From assembly GCA_902363555.1 (NCBI GenBank), contig CABJAM010000007.1, positions 466,256 through 530,255 on the forward strand: a stretch of 64,000 nucleotides of DNA, read 5' to 3'. Below the pieces are notes generated by a model. It saw only the letters and a program-made list of their open reading frames with translations. It was not told the origin of the DNA and made no database searches. Position numbers and translations under genes: made by a program. Positions 1 to 7,931 of this stretch are shown piece after piece. Within the stretch, counting starts at the first letter, position 1. Every line of letters begins with the position of its first letter. Origin of the DNA: Lachnospiraceae bacterium (GTDB taxonomy: Bacteria > Bacillota > Clostridia > Lachnospirales > Lachnospiraceae).

Positions 1-1059
1 GCCATGTTTATCTGCACGCAGGACCGTGATCATTACGGCCACACCATGCAGGCGCTGGACCTGGGTTATCACGTACTCGTAGAAAAACCGATTTCCCCAA
101 ATCCCCAGCATTGCCTGGACATCGAGAAAAAAGCCGCAGAGAAGAATCTGAAGGTAATGGTGTGCCATGTCCTCAGATATTCCAAATTTTACAGAAAAAT
201 CAAAGAAATTATGGACAGCGGCGTGCTCGGACAGATCGTCACCATCAAGCATTCGGAAAATGTGGCTTACTGGCATTACATCCACAGCTATGTGCGTGGC
301 CTGTGGCGCCGTGAGGATCAAACCTCTCCGATTTTAATGGCAAAATGCTGCCATGACATGGATCTGCTCTACTGGTGGATGGGCTGCCACTGCAAGGCCG
401 TCTCCTCTTACGGCAATCTCGTCTATTTCAAGGAAGAAAATGCGCCGTCCTATGCACCTAAATTCTGCGAGGACTGCCCGGAAAATCTGAGCTGTCCGTA
501 TGACGCCAGACTTCAGTACCTTGGGCGTGAGGACCATCCGGAACCCAAATTCCCATGGGGAACCTATCCTGTATCCAATGTGGGAACTGTGGAGCGTTTA
601 AGCGCCGCTCTCCACGAAGGAAACTATGGCCGGTGCGTTTTCCACAGTGACAATAACGTCAATGATTACCAGTTTGTCCAGATGGAATTTGAAAATGGCG
701 TTCACATTCAATTTGCTGTGGAAGCCTTCTCCAACGAAAATTACAGAAAGACTCATATTTTCGGAACTAAAGGCGAGCTTTACAGCAACGACCTGGAGGA
801 AACGATCACGATACAGCTTTTCGGCAAGAAAAAAGAAGTGATCGATATGTCACTGAATGACCAGGCAGCCTACGGCGGCGGCCATGTGGGCGGGGATGCC
901 GGCCTGATCGAGGATGTCGTAGCTTACCTGAGCGGTAAAGACGTGGATGAAGAAAACCTGACACTGATATCCGACACTTATGAAAGCCACTTAATGGTGG
1001 CCGCTGCTGAAAAATCACGTAAGAACGGCGGGGTTCTTACACTTGTCCATGAAGGGTAA
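1..1059 (+). CDS. Gfo/Idh/MocA family oxidoreductase (5' truncated by window edge)
   Basis: Predicted NAD(P)-dependent sugar or polyol dehydrogenase of the Gfo/Idh/MocA family. The frame is open to the first base, and the Rossmann GxGxxG segment expected at the N-terminus is absent, so the gene starts upstream; the ATG at position 4 is unlikely to be the true start. Visible: the VEKPIS motif (family EKP, cofactor and catalytic Lys region), CHDMDLLYWW in the substrate domain, and the C-terminal alpha/beta domain ending in HVGGDAGLIEDVV. A cysteine cluster (CEDCPENLSC) sits in the middle domain and may bind a metal; this is inference. The substrate cannot be read from the sequence. It converges on the next gene and shares a terminator with it. 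Confidence 0.85.
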   Translation, partial: AMFICTQDRDHYGHTMQALDLGYHVLVEKPISPNPQHCLDIEKKAAEKNLKVMVCHVLRYSKFYRKIKEIMDSGVLGQIVTIKHSENVAYWHYIHSYVRGLWRREDQTSPILMAKCCHDMDLLYWWMGCHCKAVSSYGNLVYFKEENAPSYAPKFCEDCPENLSCPYDARLQYLGREDHPEPKFPWGTYPVSNVGTVERLSAALHEGNYGRCVFHSDNNVNDYQFVQMEFENGVHIQFAVEAFSNENYRKTHIFGTKGELYSNDLEETITIQLFGKKKEVIDMSLNDQAAYGGGHVGGDAGLIEDVVAYLSGKDVDEENLTLISDTYESHLMVAAAEKSRKNGGVLTLVHEG

Positions 1060-1072
1060 ATACTAGACTTGG

Positions 1073-1104
1073 GAAAGCGGCACAGCTTACATCGTGCCGC
1101 TTTC
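1073..1104. terminator. Bidirectional hairpin between convergent genes
   Basis: An 11-bp inverted repeat (GAAAGCGGCAC / GTGCCGCTTTC) with a 10-nt loop lies between the convergent oxidoreductase and HAD genes. The last codons and stop of the minus-strand HAD gene fall inside the loop and right arm. There is only a weak T-rich tail, so this is a probable rather than certain terminator. Confidence 0.6.
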
Positions 1105-1785
1105 TCTGGATTTAAGAATATCCCAAATTTGATTAAAATGTTGAATCTGATAATCCGCGTATTTTATGATCCTATCCCTGCTGTCATTCTTCTTTTTATC
1201 AAAAAACTCTGTAAATACAGTTTTCATTCCGGATTCTTTTGCTCCTAACAATTCATCTGAACCGCCATCCCCTACAAATAAACAATTCTCAGGAGCGGCA
1301 CCTAAACGATTCATTGCCAAATTGTAAATTCTGTGATCCGGCTTCATCATTCCCACGTTGCAAGAAAAAACGGCGTCATCAAAATAAGTCGCTAATGTTG
1401 AGTCTAACCAATATTTACAATCGATTCGATCCGCATTACTTATTAATCCAAGTTTAAAATTATTCTGCTTTATAATTTTTAAAGTATTGATTATTTCTGA
1501 AGAAACATTGTTCAACGCATTTTTCATTCGACATTTGCGAGCCTTCAGAAGATCTCTCTGTTGTTTTACAGTTATTTCAAACGGAATTTTTTCTACAATT
1601 CTTTTTATGATTTCATTTTCATCAGTCAATTTTCCTAAAGCTCTTTCATTGTACAATGAATCATTCTCTGCATAAAACTCCCATTCCTCAGTGGTTAAAT
1701 TTAATATACTGTATTCATTTAATTTTTCATCATAGACAGGCACTGTCAAAGTAAAAAACAGATCAAAGAAAATTGTAGTTATCAT
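1087..1785 (-). CDS. HAD superfamily hydrolase, subfamily IA
   Basis: A 232-residue HAD-fold protein, about the usual length of subfamily IA. Motif I is FFDLFFTLT with nucleophile D8; the usual second Asp (+2) is Phe, as in the FDLFGTL variants. Motif II is LISNAD, the motif III Lys is in MMKPDHRIY, and motif IV is FVGDGGSDE. The cap domain lies between motifs I and II. The substrate is unknown. Its ATG overlaps the stop of the upstream APH-type kinase gene by 4 nt, so the two are co-transcribed and probably translationally coupled. Kinase plus HAD phosphatase in one unit suggests control of a phosphorylated small metabolite, but this is inference. Confidence 0.85.
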   Translation of the reverse strand: MITTIFFDLFFTLTVPVYDEKLNEYSILNLTTEEWEFYAENDSLYNERALGKLTDENEIIKRIVEKIPFEITVKQQRDLLKARKCRMKNALNNVSSEIINTLKIIKQNNFKLGLISNADRIDCKYWLDSTLATYFDDAVFSCNVGMMKPDHRIYNLAMNRLGAAPENCLFVGDGGSDELLGAKESGMKTVFTEFFDKKKNDSRDRIIKYADYQIQHFNQIWDILKSRESGTM

Positions 1786-2981
1786 CCTAACTCCTTATCT
1801 GAATTATGCACTACCTGCATTATTTCCTGCTCATGCTCTTGTATATGATGAAAAACTGTGGCTGCGTCCTTGGCACAACGCAAATCATCAATACTTACAA
1901 AATAAGCCACAAATAATATTTCAATGCATTTCATTACACATGGCAGTATATTCTTCTCACACATCAAAAGCTTCTGAGCACTTTCATAACCGCCCACAAC
2001 GTGTTTCACGATTTGCAACCAGACCTCATCGTGCAAATACAAACCCGATTCCTCCGTCAATAATCCAGTTAAAAAATAACACAGATCAAATATCCTTATA
2101 TTTCTCTGACTCAGATCAAAATCAATATACCCGGAAAATTTTCCGTCTGAAAACAGGAAATTACCAAAATGGACATCTCTATGAATCAATTGCTTTGGCA
2201 GGCAGCCATAACCTGCTTCCAGTACATGCAGAGTTTCCAAATACTCATTTTCAGATATCAGATACCACTGATTCTTAATTAGATTTTCAGGTATCCATCC
2301 CTTCATCTCATTTAAAAGACTGTTATCCCAAAAGGATATTTTACTTTCGCATTTTTGAAATGCCACATGAAGCTGTCCGATGACCGCTCCCATTTGCCAG
2401 GCTAAATTCAGATCATAAATATTGGTCATGTTGCTGCCCTTTAACTTTCTGGTCATTAAGTAGTACTTTCCATCATCCATTACATACGTCTGCCCGCTTG
2501 AAGCAAATACAATCTTCGCAACCGGTAAACCACAATCAAGCAACTGAGATAATATTTTTATATTTCGCTCCAACTGCTCTTTATTGTCATAAATTTTAAC
2601 CATATATGAATGATCCACTTCCCAAACGGTCGGATACTTTTGGACAAGATATTCTCCTTTTAGATTCCACTTGGGCATTATTACCTTTAATTTTTGTGAG
2701 ATTACAGTCATCTTCTTTTTCTGACATAATATTATTCTACGAATACTGGGTTCCGATAAATGATATGTCTCCATTAACTGTGTATTTGTCCAGCCTTCTA
2801 AATACTTTATATATATGTGTTGATTCCTTTTTTCCAGTTCAATCTTATAATCCGTTTTCTTTAACGCAGCCGTACCATAGCCTTCAGGCTTGGGAATATA
2901 CAAATAACCTCCGTGAAAATATCCCTGTATCTGCCCAATCAATTCCTTGGGGAGAACAGCTTCTGCACTTTGATACCTCAT
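1782..2981 (-). CDS. CD3324-like DNA-binding domain fused to APH/choline-kinase-like phosphotransferase
   Basis: A 399-residue two-domain protein. Residues 1-90 (MRYQSAEAVLPKELI, GGYLYIPKPEG, then YHLSEPSIRRII) match what I know of the small CD3324 family, which has a helix-turn-helix with a GGYIYVPK motif and normally stands alone. Residues from about 105 form an aminoglycoside-phosphotransferase-like kinase with the catalytic loop HRDVHFGN (267-274) and metal-binding IDFD (286-289). The start is supported by AAGGAGT 7 nt upstream. The downstream HAD gene overlaps by 4 nt. The fusion could be a substrate-sensing regulator or a kinase whose output is DNA binding; both are inference. Resistance to aminoglycosides should not be assumed, since this superfamily also phosphorylates sugars and choline. 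Confidence 0.75.
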   Translation of the reverse strand: MRYQSAEAVLPKELIGQIQGYFHGGYLYIPKPEGYGTAALKKTDYKIELEKRNQHIYIKYLEGWTNTQLMETYHLSEPSIRRIILCQKKKMTVISQKLKVIMPKWNLKGEYLVQKYPTVWEVDHSYMVKIYDNKEQLERNIKILSQLLDCGLPVAKIVFASSGQTYVMDDGKYYLMTRKLKGSNMTNIYDLNLAWQMGAVIGQLHVAFQKCESKISFWDNSLLNEMKGWIPENLIKNQWYLISENEYLETLHVLEAGYGCLPKQLIHRDVHFGNFLFSDGKFSGYIDFDLSQRNIRIFDLCYFLTGLLTEESGLYLHDEVWLQIVKHVVGGYESAQKLLMCEKNILPCVMKCIEILFVAYFVSIDDLRCAKDAATVFHHIQEHEQEIMQVVHNSDKELG

Positions 2982-3011
2982 ACTTTTTACTCCTTGTATT
3001 TAATTAATTTT

Positions 3012-3020
3012 AGTATACCA
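3012..3020 (-). promoter_or_regulatory. Extended -10 promoter for the CD3324-APH/HAD operon
   Basis: On the minus strand the motif TG-G-TATACT lies about 30 nt upstream of the ATG, which fits an extended -10 element. No good -35 box is found 17 nt upstream. Confidence 0.5.
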
Positions 3021-3139
3021 CAAGGATAATTCATAGGTATGATTATATATAACTCTGTGTCAAATATAATTTTAAAGCAAATAGCTTATACAGCCGTAAC
3101 CGTTCCCAACGCCCCTTCATCAACAGCAGACGCCAGATG

Positions 3140-3745
3140 CTACGCATTTTTTAACGTGGTCCGGCGGTCATCACTGCAATCGGCTCGGCACAGCTCCAAA
3201 AATAATTCATGGACCTGGTTATCCGCCTCCAGCTCCGGATGAAATGACAATCCAAGCTGCCGCCCGTAACGTACCGCCACAATCTTTCCATCCATCTCCG
3301 CCAGCACCTCTGCCCCAGCTCCGACACGCTCAATATAAGGGGCGCGGATAAAGGTCATGGGTATTTTCCCAATCCCTTTAAACGTCGATTCCGCACGGAA
3401 GCTGCCAAGCTGGCGGCCATAGGCATTTCTTTTAACAGTCACAGGCAGTGTGCCAAAATATGTGTGCTCATCATTGCTGATCTGTTCCGCCAGCAGGATC
3501 AATCCGGCGCAGGTTGCCAAAACCGGAAGACCGTCCGCGATTCGCATTTTCAAATCATCGAACATCCCCAGCTCCTTTAAAAGCTTCCCCTGAACCGTGC
3601 TTTCGCCGCCCGGCAGTACTAGACCATCAAAGGCTTCCTGCAAATCCGTTCTTTTCCTCAACTCCACGCACTCAGCCCCCAGAGCCTCCAGCTTCCTGCG
3701 ATGTTCGGCAAAAGCTCCCTGAACGGCCAGGACAGCGATCTTCAC
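3140..3745 (-). CDS. pdxT: Pyridoxal 5'-phosphate synthase glutaminase subunit PdxT
   Basis: Class I glutaminase that hydrolyses glutamine and channels ammonia to PdxS for PLP synthesis. 201 residues, normal length. Visible: LPGGEST (46-52), the catalytic Cys C79 in ATCAGLILLA, and His169/Glu171 in SFHPEL, completing the triad. The start codon is GTG (plus strand reads cac at 3743-3745), with a G-rich ribosome binding site inside the end of pdxS. The gene follows the pdxS stop by a single base, so the two are one operon with coupled translation. Confidence 0.97.
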   Translation of the reverse strand: MKIAVLAVQGAFAEHRRKLEALGAECVELRKRTDLQEAFDGLVLPGGESTVQGKLLKELGMFDDLKMRIADGLPVLATCAGLILLAEQISNDEHTYFGTLPVTVKRNAYGRQLGSFRAESTFKGIGKIPMTFIRAPYIERVGAGAEVLAEMDGKIVAVRYGRQLGLSFHPELEADNQVHELFLELCRADCSDDRRTTLKNA

Positions 3746-3746
3746 G

Positions 3747-4625
3747 TTATTTCCCCCTTTCTGCCATTAAAAGGTTAATTTCCTGTTCATTAATGCCGAC
3801 CATCGCCTCGCCCAGATCCTCGGATAATTCAGCCAATAGCTTGTAATCGTTAAAATTGGTCACAGCCTTCACGATTGCGGCAGCGCGCTTTCTGGGATTT
3901 CCGGATTTAAAAATACCGGAACCTACAAACACGCCTTCGGCGCCAAGCTGCATCATCAGGGCTGCATCCGCCGGTGTCGCCACACCGCCTGCCGCAAAAT
4001 TCACCACCGGAAGGCGCTTATTCTGGTGTACATACATCACCAGTTCATATGGAACGCACAGACGCTTTGCCTCCTCAAACAGCTCATCCTCACGCATGGA
4101 AGCAATTTTAGCAATGGCCTGATTCATGGCGCGCATATGTCTTACCGCCTGAACCACATCGCCGGTACCCGGCTCCCCTTTCGTCCGGATCATAGATGCA
4201 CCTTCGTTAATCCTGCGAAGTGCCTCGCCCAGATCCCTTGCCCCGCATACGAAGGGCACCTTAAACTGCCTTTTATCAATGTGGTACACATCATCTGCCG
4301 GTGAAAGCACCTCGCTCTCATCAATGTAATCGATTTCAATAGCCTCCAGAATCTGCGCCTCCACAAAATGCCCGATCCGACACTTAGCCATAACCGGGAT
4401 GGATACTGCTTCCTGAATCCCTTTGATCATCTTCGGATCGCTCATACGGGATACCCCTCCCGCTGCACGGATATCTGCAGGTATGCGCTCCAAAGCCATA
4501 ACGGCACAGGCCCCCGCCTCCTCGGCAATAACAGCCTGCTCCGGCGTGGTGACATCCATGATCACACCGCCTTTAAGCATTTGAGCCAGTTGTTTGTTTA
4601 AATCGTACCTTTCCTCATACATCAT
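3747..4625 (-). CDS. pdxS: Pyridoxal 5'-phosphate synthase subunit PdxS
   Basis: Synthase subunit that makes PLP from ribose 5-phosphate, glyceraldehyde 3-phosphate and ammonia supplied by PdxT. 292 residues, full length. Key residues are at the Bacillus positions: D24 in VIMDVTTPEQ and K81 in VMAKCRIGH; the phosphate-binding FAAGGVATPADAALMM segment is intact. An AGAGG site precedes the tandem ATG ATG. First gene of pdxST; the palindromic region upstream (see the repeat entry) may regulate it. No MocR-type PdxR regulator is adjacent. Confidence 0.98.
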   Translation of the reverse strand: MMYEERYDLNKQLAQMLKGGVIMDVTTPEQAVIAEEAGACAVMALERIPADIRAAGGVSRMSDPKMIKGIQEAVSIPVMAKCRIGHFVEAQILEAIEIDYIDESEVLSPADDVYHIDKRQFKVPFVCGARDLGEALRRINEGASMIRTKGEPGTGDVVQAVRHMRAMNQAIAKIASMREDELFEEAKRLCVPYELVMYVHQNKRLPVVNFAAGGVATPADAALMMQLGAEGVFVGSGIFKSGNPRKRAAAIVKAVTNFNDYKLLAELSEDLGEAMVGINEQEINLLMAERGK

Positions 4626-4652
4626 CCATCAACCTCTTTTTCTTTTCTGTTT

Positions 4653-4687
4653 CCGGTCCAGTCCTGAAAATAATTTTCCTGGACCGG
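4653..4687 (-). promoter_or_regulatory. Inverted repeat upstream of pdxS
   Basis: CCGGTCCAG and CTGGACCGG form a 9-bp inverted repeat around a 17-nt centre that is itself nearly palindromic (GAAAATAATTTTC at 4666-4678). It lies 28-62 nt upstream of the pdxS start in the 5' leader. It could be an operator for a vitamin B6-responsive regulator or a leader hairpin; no T-tract follows on the minus strand, so a terminator is less likely. Confidence 0.45.
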
Positions 4688-4830
4688 TTTAGAGCTTATT
4701 TTAAGGCAGATGTGGCTCATACGGAAGGGCCAATTTATTCAATATTTACCAGGCCAGATGTGCTATAGCCATTTAGGCAAATGCGCCATACAGTGTTTTC
4801 CTTAACCGCAGGGAAGTTCGATTAATTTTT

Positions 4831-5091
4831 TCAATCAAGTACCCCCAATTCCTTCTCAACATCATCTGCAGAAACCCACCCTTCCTTATCTGCACGATCC
4901 TCTGCTTTTTTCAACTTTGATAACAATGTGTACGCTGCATGATAACGATCCAGTTCATCAATCTCTGCCATTGTTAAAATACCGTATTCACTATGCCCAT
5001 TTCGCGTAAGGTATACCCGATTTGAAGTGTCAACCTGTTTTAGTACTTCTGCGTAATTTTTTAAGTCGGAAATAGGTTTTATATTAGACAT
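4831..5091 (-). CDS. Phd/YefM-family antitoxin, no adjacent toxin
   Basis: An 86-residue protein resembling Phd/YefM antitoxins, which bind DNA through the N-terminal half and neutralise a toxin through the C-terminal tail. The N-terminal pattern (IKPISDLKNYAEVLKQ, VYLTRNGHSEYGILTM) is typical. I start at the ATG at 5089-5091 because AAGGAG lies 9 nt upstream; the longer frame begins with TTG only 1 nt from that site. The 200 nt downstream, where a RelE/ParE partner would usually follow, encodes nothing recognisable, so this appears to be an orphan. Confidence 0.75.
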   Translation of the reverse strand: MSNIKPISDLKNYAEVLKQVDTSNRVYLTRNGHSEYGILTMAEIDELDRYHAAYTLLSKLKKAEDRADKEGWVSADDVEKELGVLD

Positions 5092-5144
5092 AAGTATCAA
5101 CTCCTTTTCTTATTTTCCATCCTTCTCATAATCTTCTTTTTGAC

Positions 5145-5747
5145 TTACTGCTTTTCTTCCCCATTGATTTTTCTTATCACCCTACAGGGATTTCCAACCG
5201 CCACACAATTGTCCGGTATATCCTTTGTAACAACACTTCCCGCACCAATCACGCTTCCCGCGCCGATTTTGACACCGGGAAGAATGATAACGCCCCCGCC
5301 GATCCAACAGCCATCACCGATCGTAACAGGAAGCGCATATGTCTGGCAAAAGTGTTTCCCACTTTCAGGCGTCCAATCCGGTGTCAAACGCTGTTCCAAC
5401 TCTATTGGATGTGTTGCTGTATAAATCTGAACATTAGACGCGATCATCACATTATTTCCGATATTAATTTCATTACAATCAACAAATGTACAATTCATAT
5501 TTATAGATACATTATTTCCAATAAAAATATTACGTCCATAGTCACATAAAAATGGGGTGCCTACGGAAACATTATTTCCCACACTCCCCAAAAGCTTAGA
5601 TAAAATATCCTGTTTCTGACGCTTCTCGCTGTACGCCAAGCCATTATAATCTGAAATCAGCCGCCTGGACTGCTCTTTAAATTCCAGAAATACCTGGTCA
5701 TGGCAATTATATAATTCACCGGCCATACATTTTTCTAATTCAGTCAT
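5145..5747 (-). CDS. Maltose/galactoside O-acetyltransferase family protein
   Basis: Acetyl-CoA-dependent sugar O-acetyltransferase of the NodL/LacA/Maa type with a left-handed beta-helix. The N-terminal cap MTELEKCMAGELYNCHD is typical of Maa. Hexapeptide repeats run through IFIGNNVSINMNC, VTIGDGCWIGGG and VKIGAGSVIGAGS. The catalytic His is expected in TATHPIEL. I chose the ATG at 5745-5747 because AAGG lies 7 nt upstream and it gives the canonical family N-terminus; ten extra codons upstream are possible. It reads towards the antitoxin gene with a 53-nt gap. Confidence 0.88.
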   Translation of the reverse strand: MTELEKCMAGELYNCHDQVFLEFKEQSRRLISDYNGLAYSEKRQKQDILSKLLGSVGNNVSVGTPFLCDYGRNIFIGNNVSINMNCTFVDCNEINIGNNVMIASNVQIYTATHPIELEQRLTPDWTPESGKHFCQTYALPVTIGDGCWIGGGVIILPGVKIGAGSVIGAGSVVTKDIPDNCVAVGNPCRVIRKINGEEKQ

Positions 5748-5817
5748 CAACATACCTTCTTTCTTGAAATTCACCATACTTGAATGATGCAGGGAGCTCC
5801 TTGAAAAATATTATAAA

Positions 5818-5852
5818 AAACATCCTGTTTCCATTCAAGTAACAGGATGTTT
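5818..5852 (-). terminator. Intrinsic terminator of the RpiR-family gene
   Basis: AAACATCCTGTT / AACAGGATGTTT, a 12-bp perfect stem with an 11-nt loop. On the minus strand it is followed by a T-rich run (TTTTTTATAATATTTTTC). It lies 3 nt after the regulator's stop codon. Confidence 0.85.
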
Positions 5853-5855
5853 CAA

Positions 5856-6587
5856 TCAGATAATTCTTCTTGCCAATGCTTCGATCAGAAAAATCACCGG
5901 AACCTGAGAGGTTGCATTAAACCCGCCGTTTACTGTTTCAGACTCCAAACAATAGGATATATTCCAGTCAGATAGTTTAGCGATCGTCGAATTGGGATCA
6001 TTCGTGATGCTGAGTATGCTGCATCCATGTGTCCTGAATTTCTGAATCGACTCTATAACACCGGTCGTCTCTCCGCTGACAGATAATGCGAGCACACATG
6101 TTTTGGGGTATGTCGTCTCCATCAGAGGGTATAATGCATCCTCCATCCCAACCGAAAACTTACCAAAATTTGAAAAATATCTGGCGCCATACCTGGCCAG
6201 TGCACCGGAGGAACCCAGGCCGAGAAAAATAACCATTTCTGCCTCCTGGATCATTTTTGCCCCTTCCTGTATTTTCCTCTCAAATGCACAGGTAGTTGTT
6301 CCCTGAAAATAATGTAATATTTGTTTTAAATCAATGCCCGGTGCGATATCATCACGTTCTTTTATATATCTATTGAGTCGCTCCTTGAAATCATTATAGC
6401 TCTTACAATCTATCTTATTACAAAATCTAATAATCGTAGATGTTGACACATGAACCTCTGCTGCAAGCTCCCGGATGGTCATATACGGGAGCTTTTCTGC
6501 GTTAGCGATCATATACTTATAAAGTATCATCTCAGTCTCATTAAACTTTTGAATGATAGCATAGCTGAATAATTGTTGATTTACCAT
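5856..6587 (-). CDS. MurR/RpiR family transcriptional regulator (HTH + SIS)
   Basis: A 243-residue sugar-phosphate-responsive regulator. The N-terminal HTH_6 domain spans about residues 1-75 (MTIRELAAEVHVSTSTIIRFCNK). The SIS phosphosugar-binding domain spans about 105-240, with FLGLGSSGALARYGARYF and ALSVSGETTGVIES. A GGAGGG site 9 nt upstream supports the start. No sugar-utilisation gene is next to it, so its target lies elsewhere or the neighbours have been lost. It faces away from the palindromic repeat at 6738-6903. Confidence 0.9.
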   Translation of the reverse strand: MVNQQLFSYAIIQKFNETEMILYKYMIANAEKLPYMTIRELAAEVHVSTSTIIRFCNKIDCKSYNDFKERLNRYIKERDDIAPGIDLKQILHYFQGTTTCAFERKIQEGAKMIQEAEMVIFLGLGSSGALARYGARYFSNFGKFSVGMEDALYPLMETTYPKTCVLALSVSGETTGVIESIQKFRTHGCSILSITNDPNSTIAKLSDWNISYCLESETVNGGFNATSQVPVIFLIEALARRII

Positions 6588-6737
6588 GACGTATATCCCT
6601 CCATGTTCTTATGCTATATCCTTTTTGGCTGGAAATCAACAAAAAGTTGTTCTATTTTGTTTTTGTAATGTAGGGCAGGAACACATAATCCTAGTGTCCA
6701 TACCTGTCAGCGTACCGTTTAAAAAATTTGATTATAA
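6588..6737. other. Intergenic region upstream of the RpiR gene
   Basis: About 150 nt with no coding sequence. It should hold the RpiR promoter on the minus strand; I see A+T-rich tracts but no convincing -35/-10 pair. The palindromic repeat follows directly. Confidence 0.4.
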
Positions 6738-6903
6738 CTAGTGCCCCATCCGGCCAGAAACGAAACTGACAGCACTACTTATTTTGCCATCTGCCGCGTT
6801 GTCGTCAGTCAGCGGAGGGGCCACTCCGCTTCCTTCCTCCGCCTTGCAGACTGACAAAATATTCAGCACTGTCAGTTTCATTTCTGACCGGATGGAGCAC
6901 TAG
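6738..6903. repeat. Large palindromic dispersed repeat (MITE/REP-like)
   Basis: The ends are complementary over about 33 nt: CTAGTGCCCCATCCGGCC at 6738 pairs with the arm ending at 6903, and complementarity continues with interruptions towards the middle, giving a 166-nt foldback. A related end, GTGCTCCATCCGGCCAG, occurs at 31771-31787 after uvrB, so the sequence is dispersed. It encodes no protein. It may be a miniature inverted-repeat element or a REP-type extragenic palindrome. Confidence 0.75.
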
Positions 6904-6954
6904 CAGTCTTTTGAAATCCTTGATATAATTATTTGTAGGAAAGTAGGTGATAAT

Positions 6955-7782
6955 ATGGCAGAAAAGCCCAAAAGCTTTGAGGAGTTTTACTCAAAACATA
7001 AAGATGATGTTTTAGATATTGATATCGTAGCTGATTATTCTGATACCCATGACGGCGACATCGGCGTTTATCTCGGTGATATGTTTTGTCCTGAATGTAG
7101 ACAGGCAGAATTATCTTTTGTTCATAAAACCTCTAAGCGACGTGCCCATTTAAGGCGAACTAAAAATTCAACACATGAAACGGATTGTTCATACAATTAT
7201 GAATACGCTTCCAAAAAAACAATTAATCAGTATGTGGATTCATTAAATTATGAAGAAATACAAGATAAGCTTAATTCCATAATGAATATGTTGTGTAGAA
7301 ATCATACTAAGACAAAAAAGACCAGTAAAAAGGCTGATGATTCTATGCACAAAATAAACAATCCAATGCTTATACACGAACAAATGGAGAATGGAGATGT
7401 TTTAAGAGCATTACGGCGCAAAAAACTTAATGGCTGGATTGATGAATCTGATGGTGAAGATTTTTGTGTTCTCTATGGAAAAGTGAGACTTAAAGTTGTA
7501 GAAAGAGAAAAAAAAGATGAATCCAAAGATAGTACATATCACTATTACCTACTGTACATATATACGCAAAACAAAAAAGGAGAATGGAAATTTAGAACAA
7601 GTCTATATCGTGGAAATATAAGAGATTTGATTGATGAAAATACAATTTATAATATCGTAATGATTGGACATTTGGAGTTTATATTTAAACCATTTACAAT
7701 TAAACTAGCAAATAAAAATGCTGTTAAATATCGTGAAGCAGGACTTTATGATACATTGAGCACGCAAGGACGCTCTGATTGA
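6955..7782 (+). CDS. Hypothetical protein with Cys/His N-terminal motif
   Basis: A 275-residue protein I do not recognise. Near residues 44-77 a CPEC pair is followed by RAHLRRTKNSTHETDC, giving a Cys-X2-Cys ... His ... His-X3-Cys arrangement that could bind zinc, loosely like the N-terminal region of CoiA-type proteins. The middle is Lys-rich; the C-terminal half (about 150-260) looks like a mixed alpha/beta domain. It has no membrane segment or signal peptide. It is visibly A+T-rich and sits between a palindromic repeat and an efflux unit, which suggests acquisition. The ATG is 8 nt after GTAGGTG, a weak ribosome binding site. Confidence 0.6.
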   Translation: MAEKPKSFEEFYSKHKDDVLDIDIVADYSDTHDGDIGVYLGDMFCPECRQAELSFVHKTSKRRAHLRRTKNSTHETDCSYNYEYASKKTINQYVDSLNYEEIQDKLNSIMNMLCRNHTKTKKTSKKADDSMHKINNPMLIHEQMENGDVLRALRRKKLNGWIDESDGEDFCVLYGKVRLKVVEREKKDESKDSTYHYYLLYIYTQNKKGEWKFRTSLYRGNIRDLIDENTIYNIVMIGHLEFIFKPFTIKLANKNAVKYREAGLYDTLSTQGRSD

Positions 7783-7872
7783 AAGTGGCCTGCTGATACC
7801 GCCCAGATCTCGCTATCAACGATATGGTCGGCATATTGGCATCCCAGTACCGAAAGAAAATAGATTTGGTAC

Positions 7873-7916
7873 TTGACAAATAAAAATATCAGCATTATAC
7901 TTGAACACAAGTTCAA
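7873..7916 (+). promoter_or_regulatory. Promoter and TetR operator upstream of tetR
   Basis: TTGACA (7873-7878), a 17-nt spacer and TATACT (7896-7901) form a consensus sigma-A promoter. The palindrome TTGAAC-ACAA-GTTCAA (7901-7916) overlaps the end of the -10 box. The same palindrome with a different centre recurs at 8521-8536, so autoregulation by the TetR protein is likely. Confidence 0.85.
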
Positions 7917-7931
7917 TATTGAGGTAAAAGC

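Noticed and set aside
1940..3007. Plus-strand ORFs antisense to the CD3324-APH gene (112 and 133 residues)
   Set aside because: They are shadows of a well-supported minus-strand gene, with no ribosome binding sites or recognisable products.
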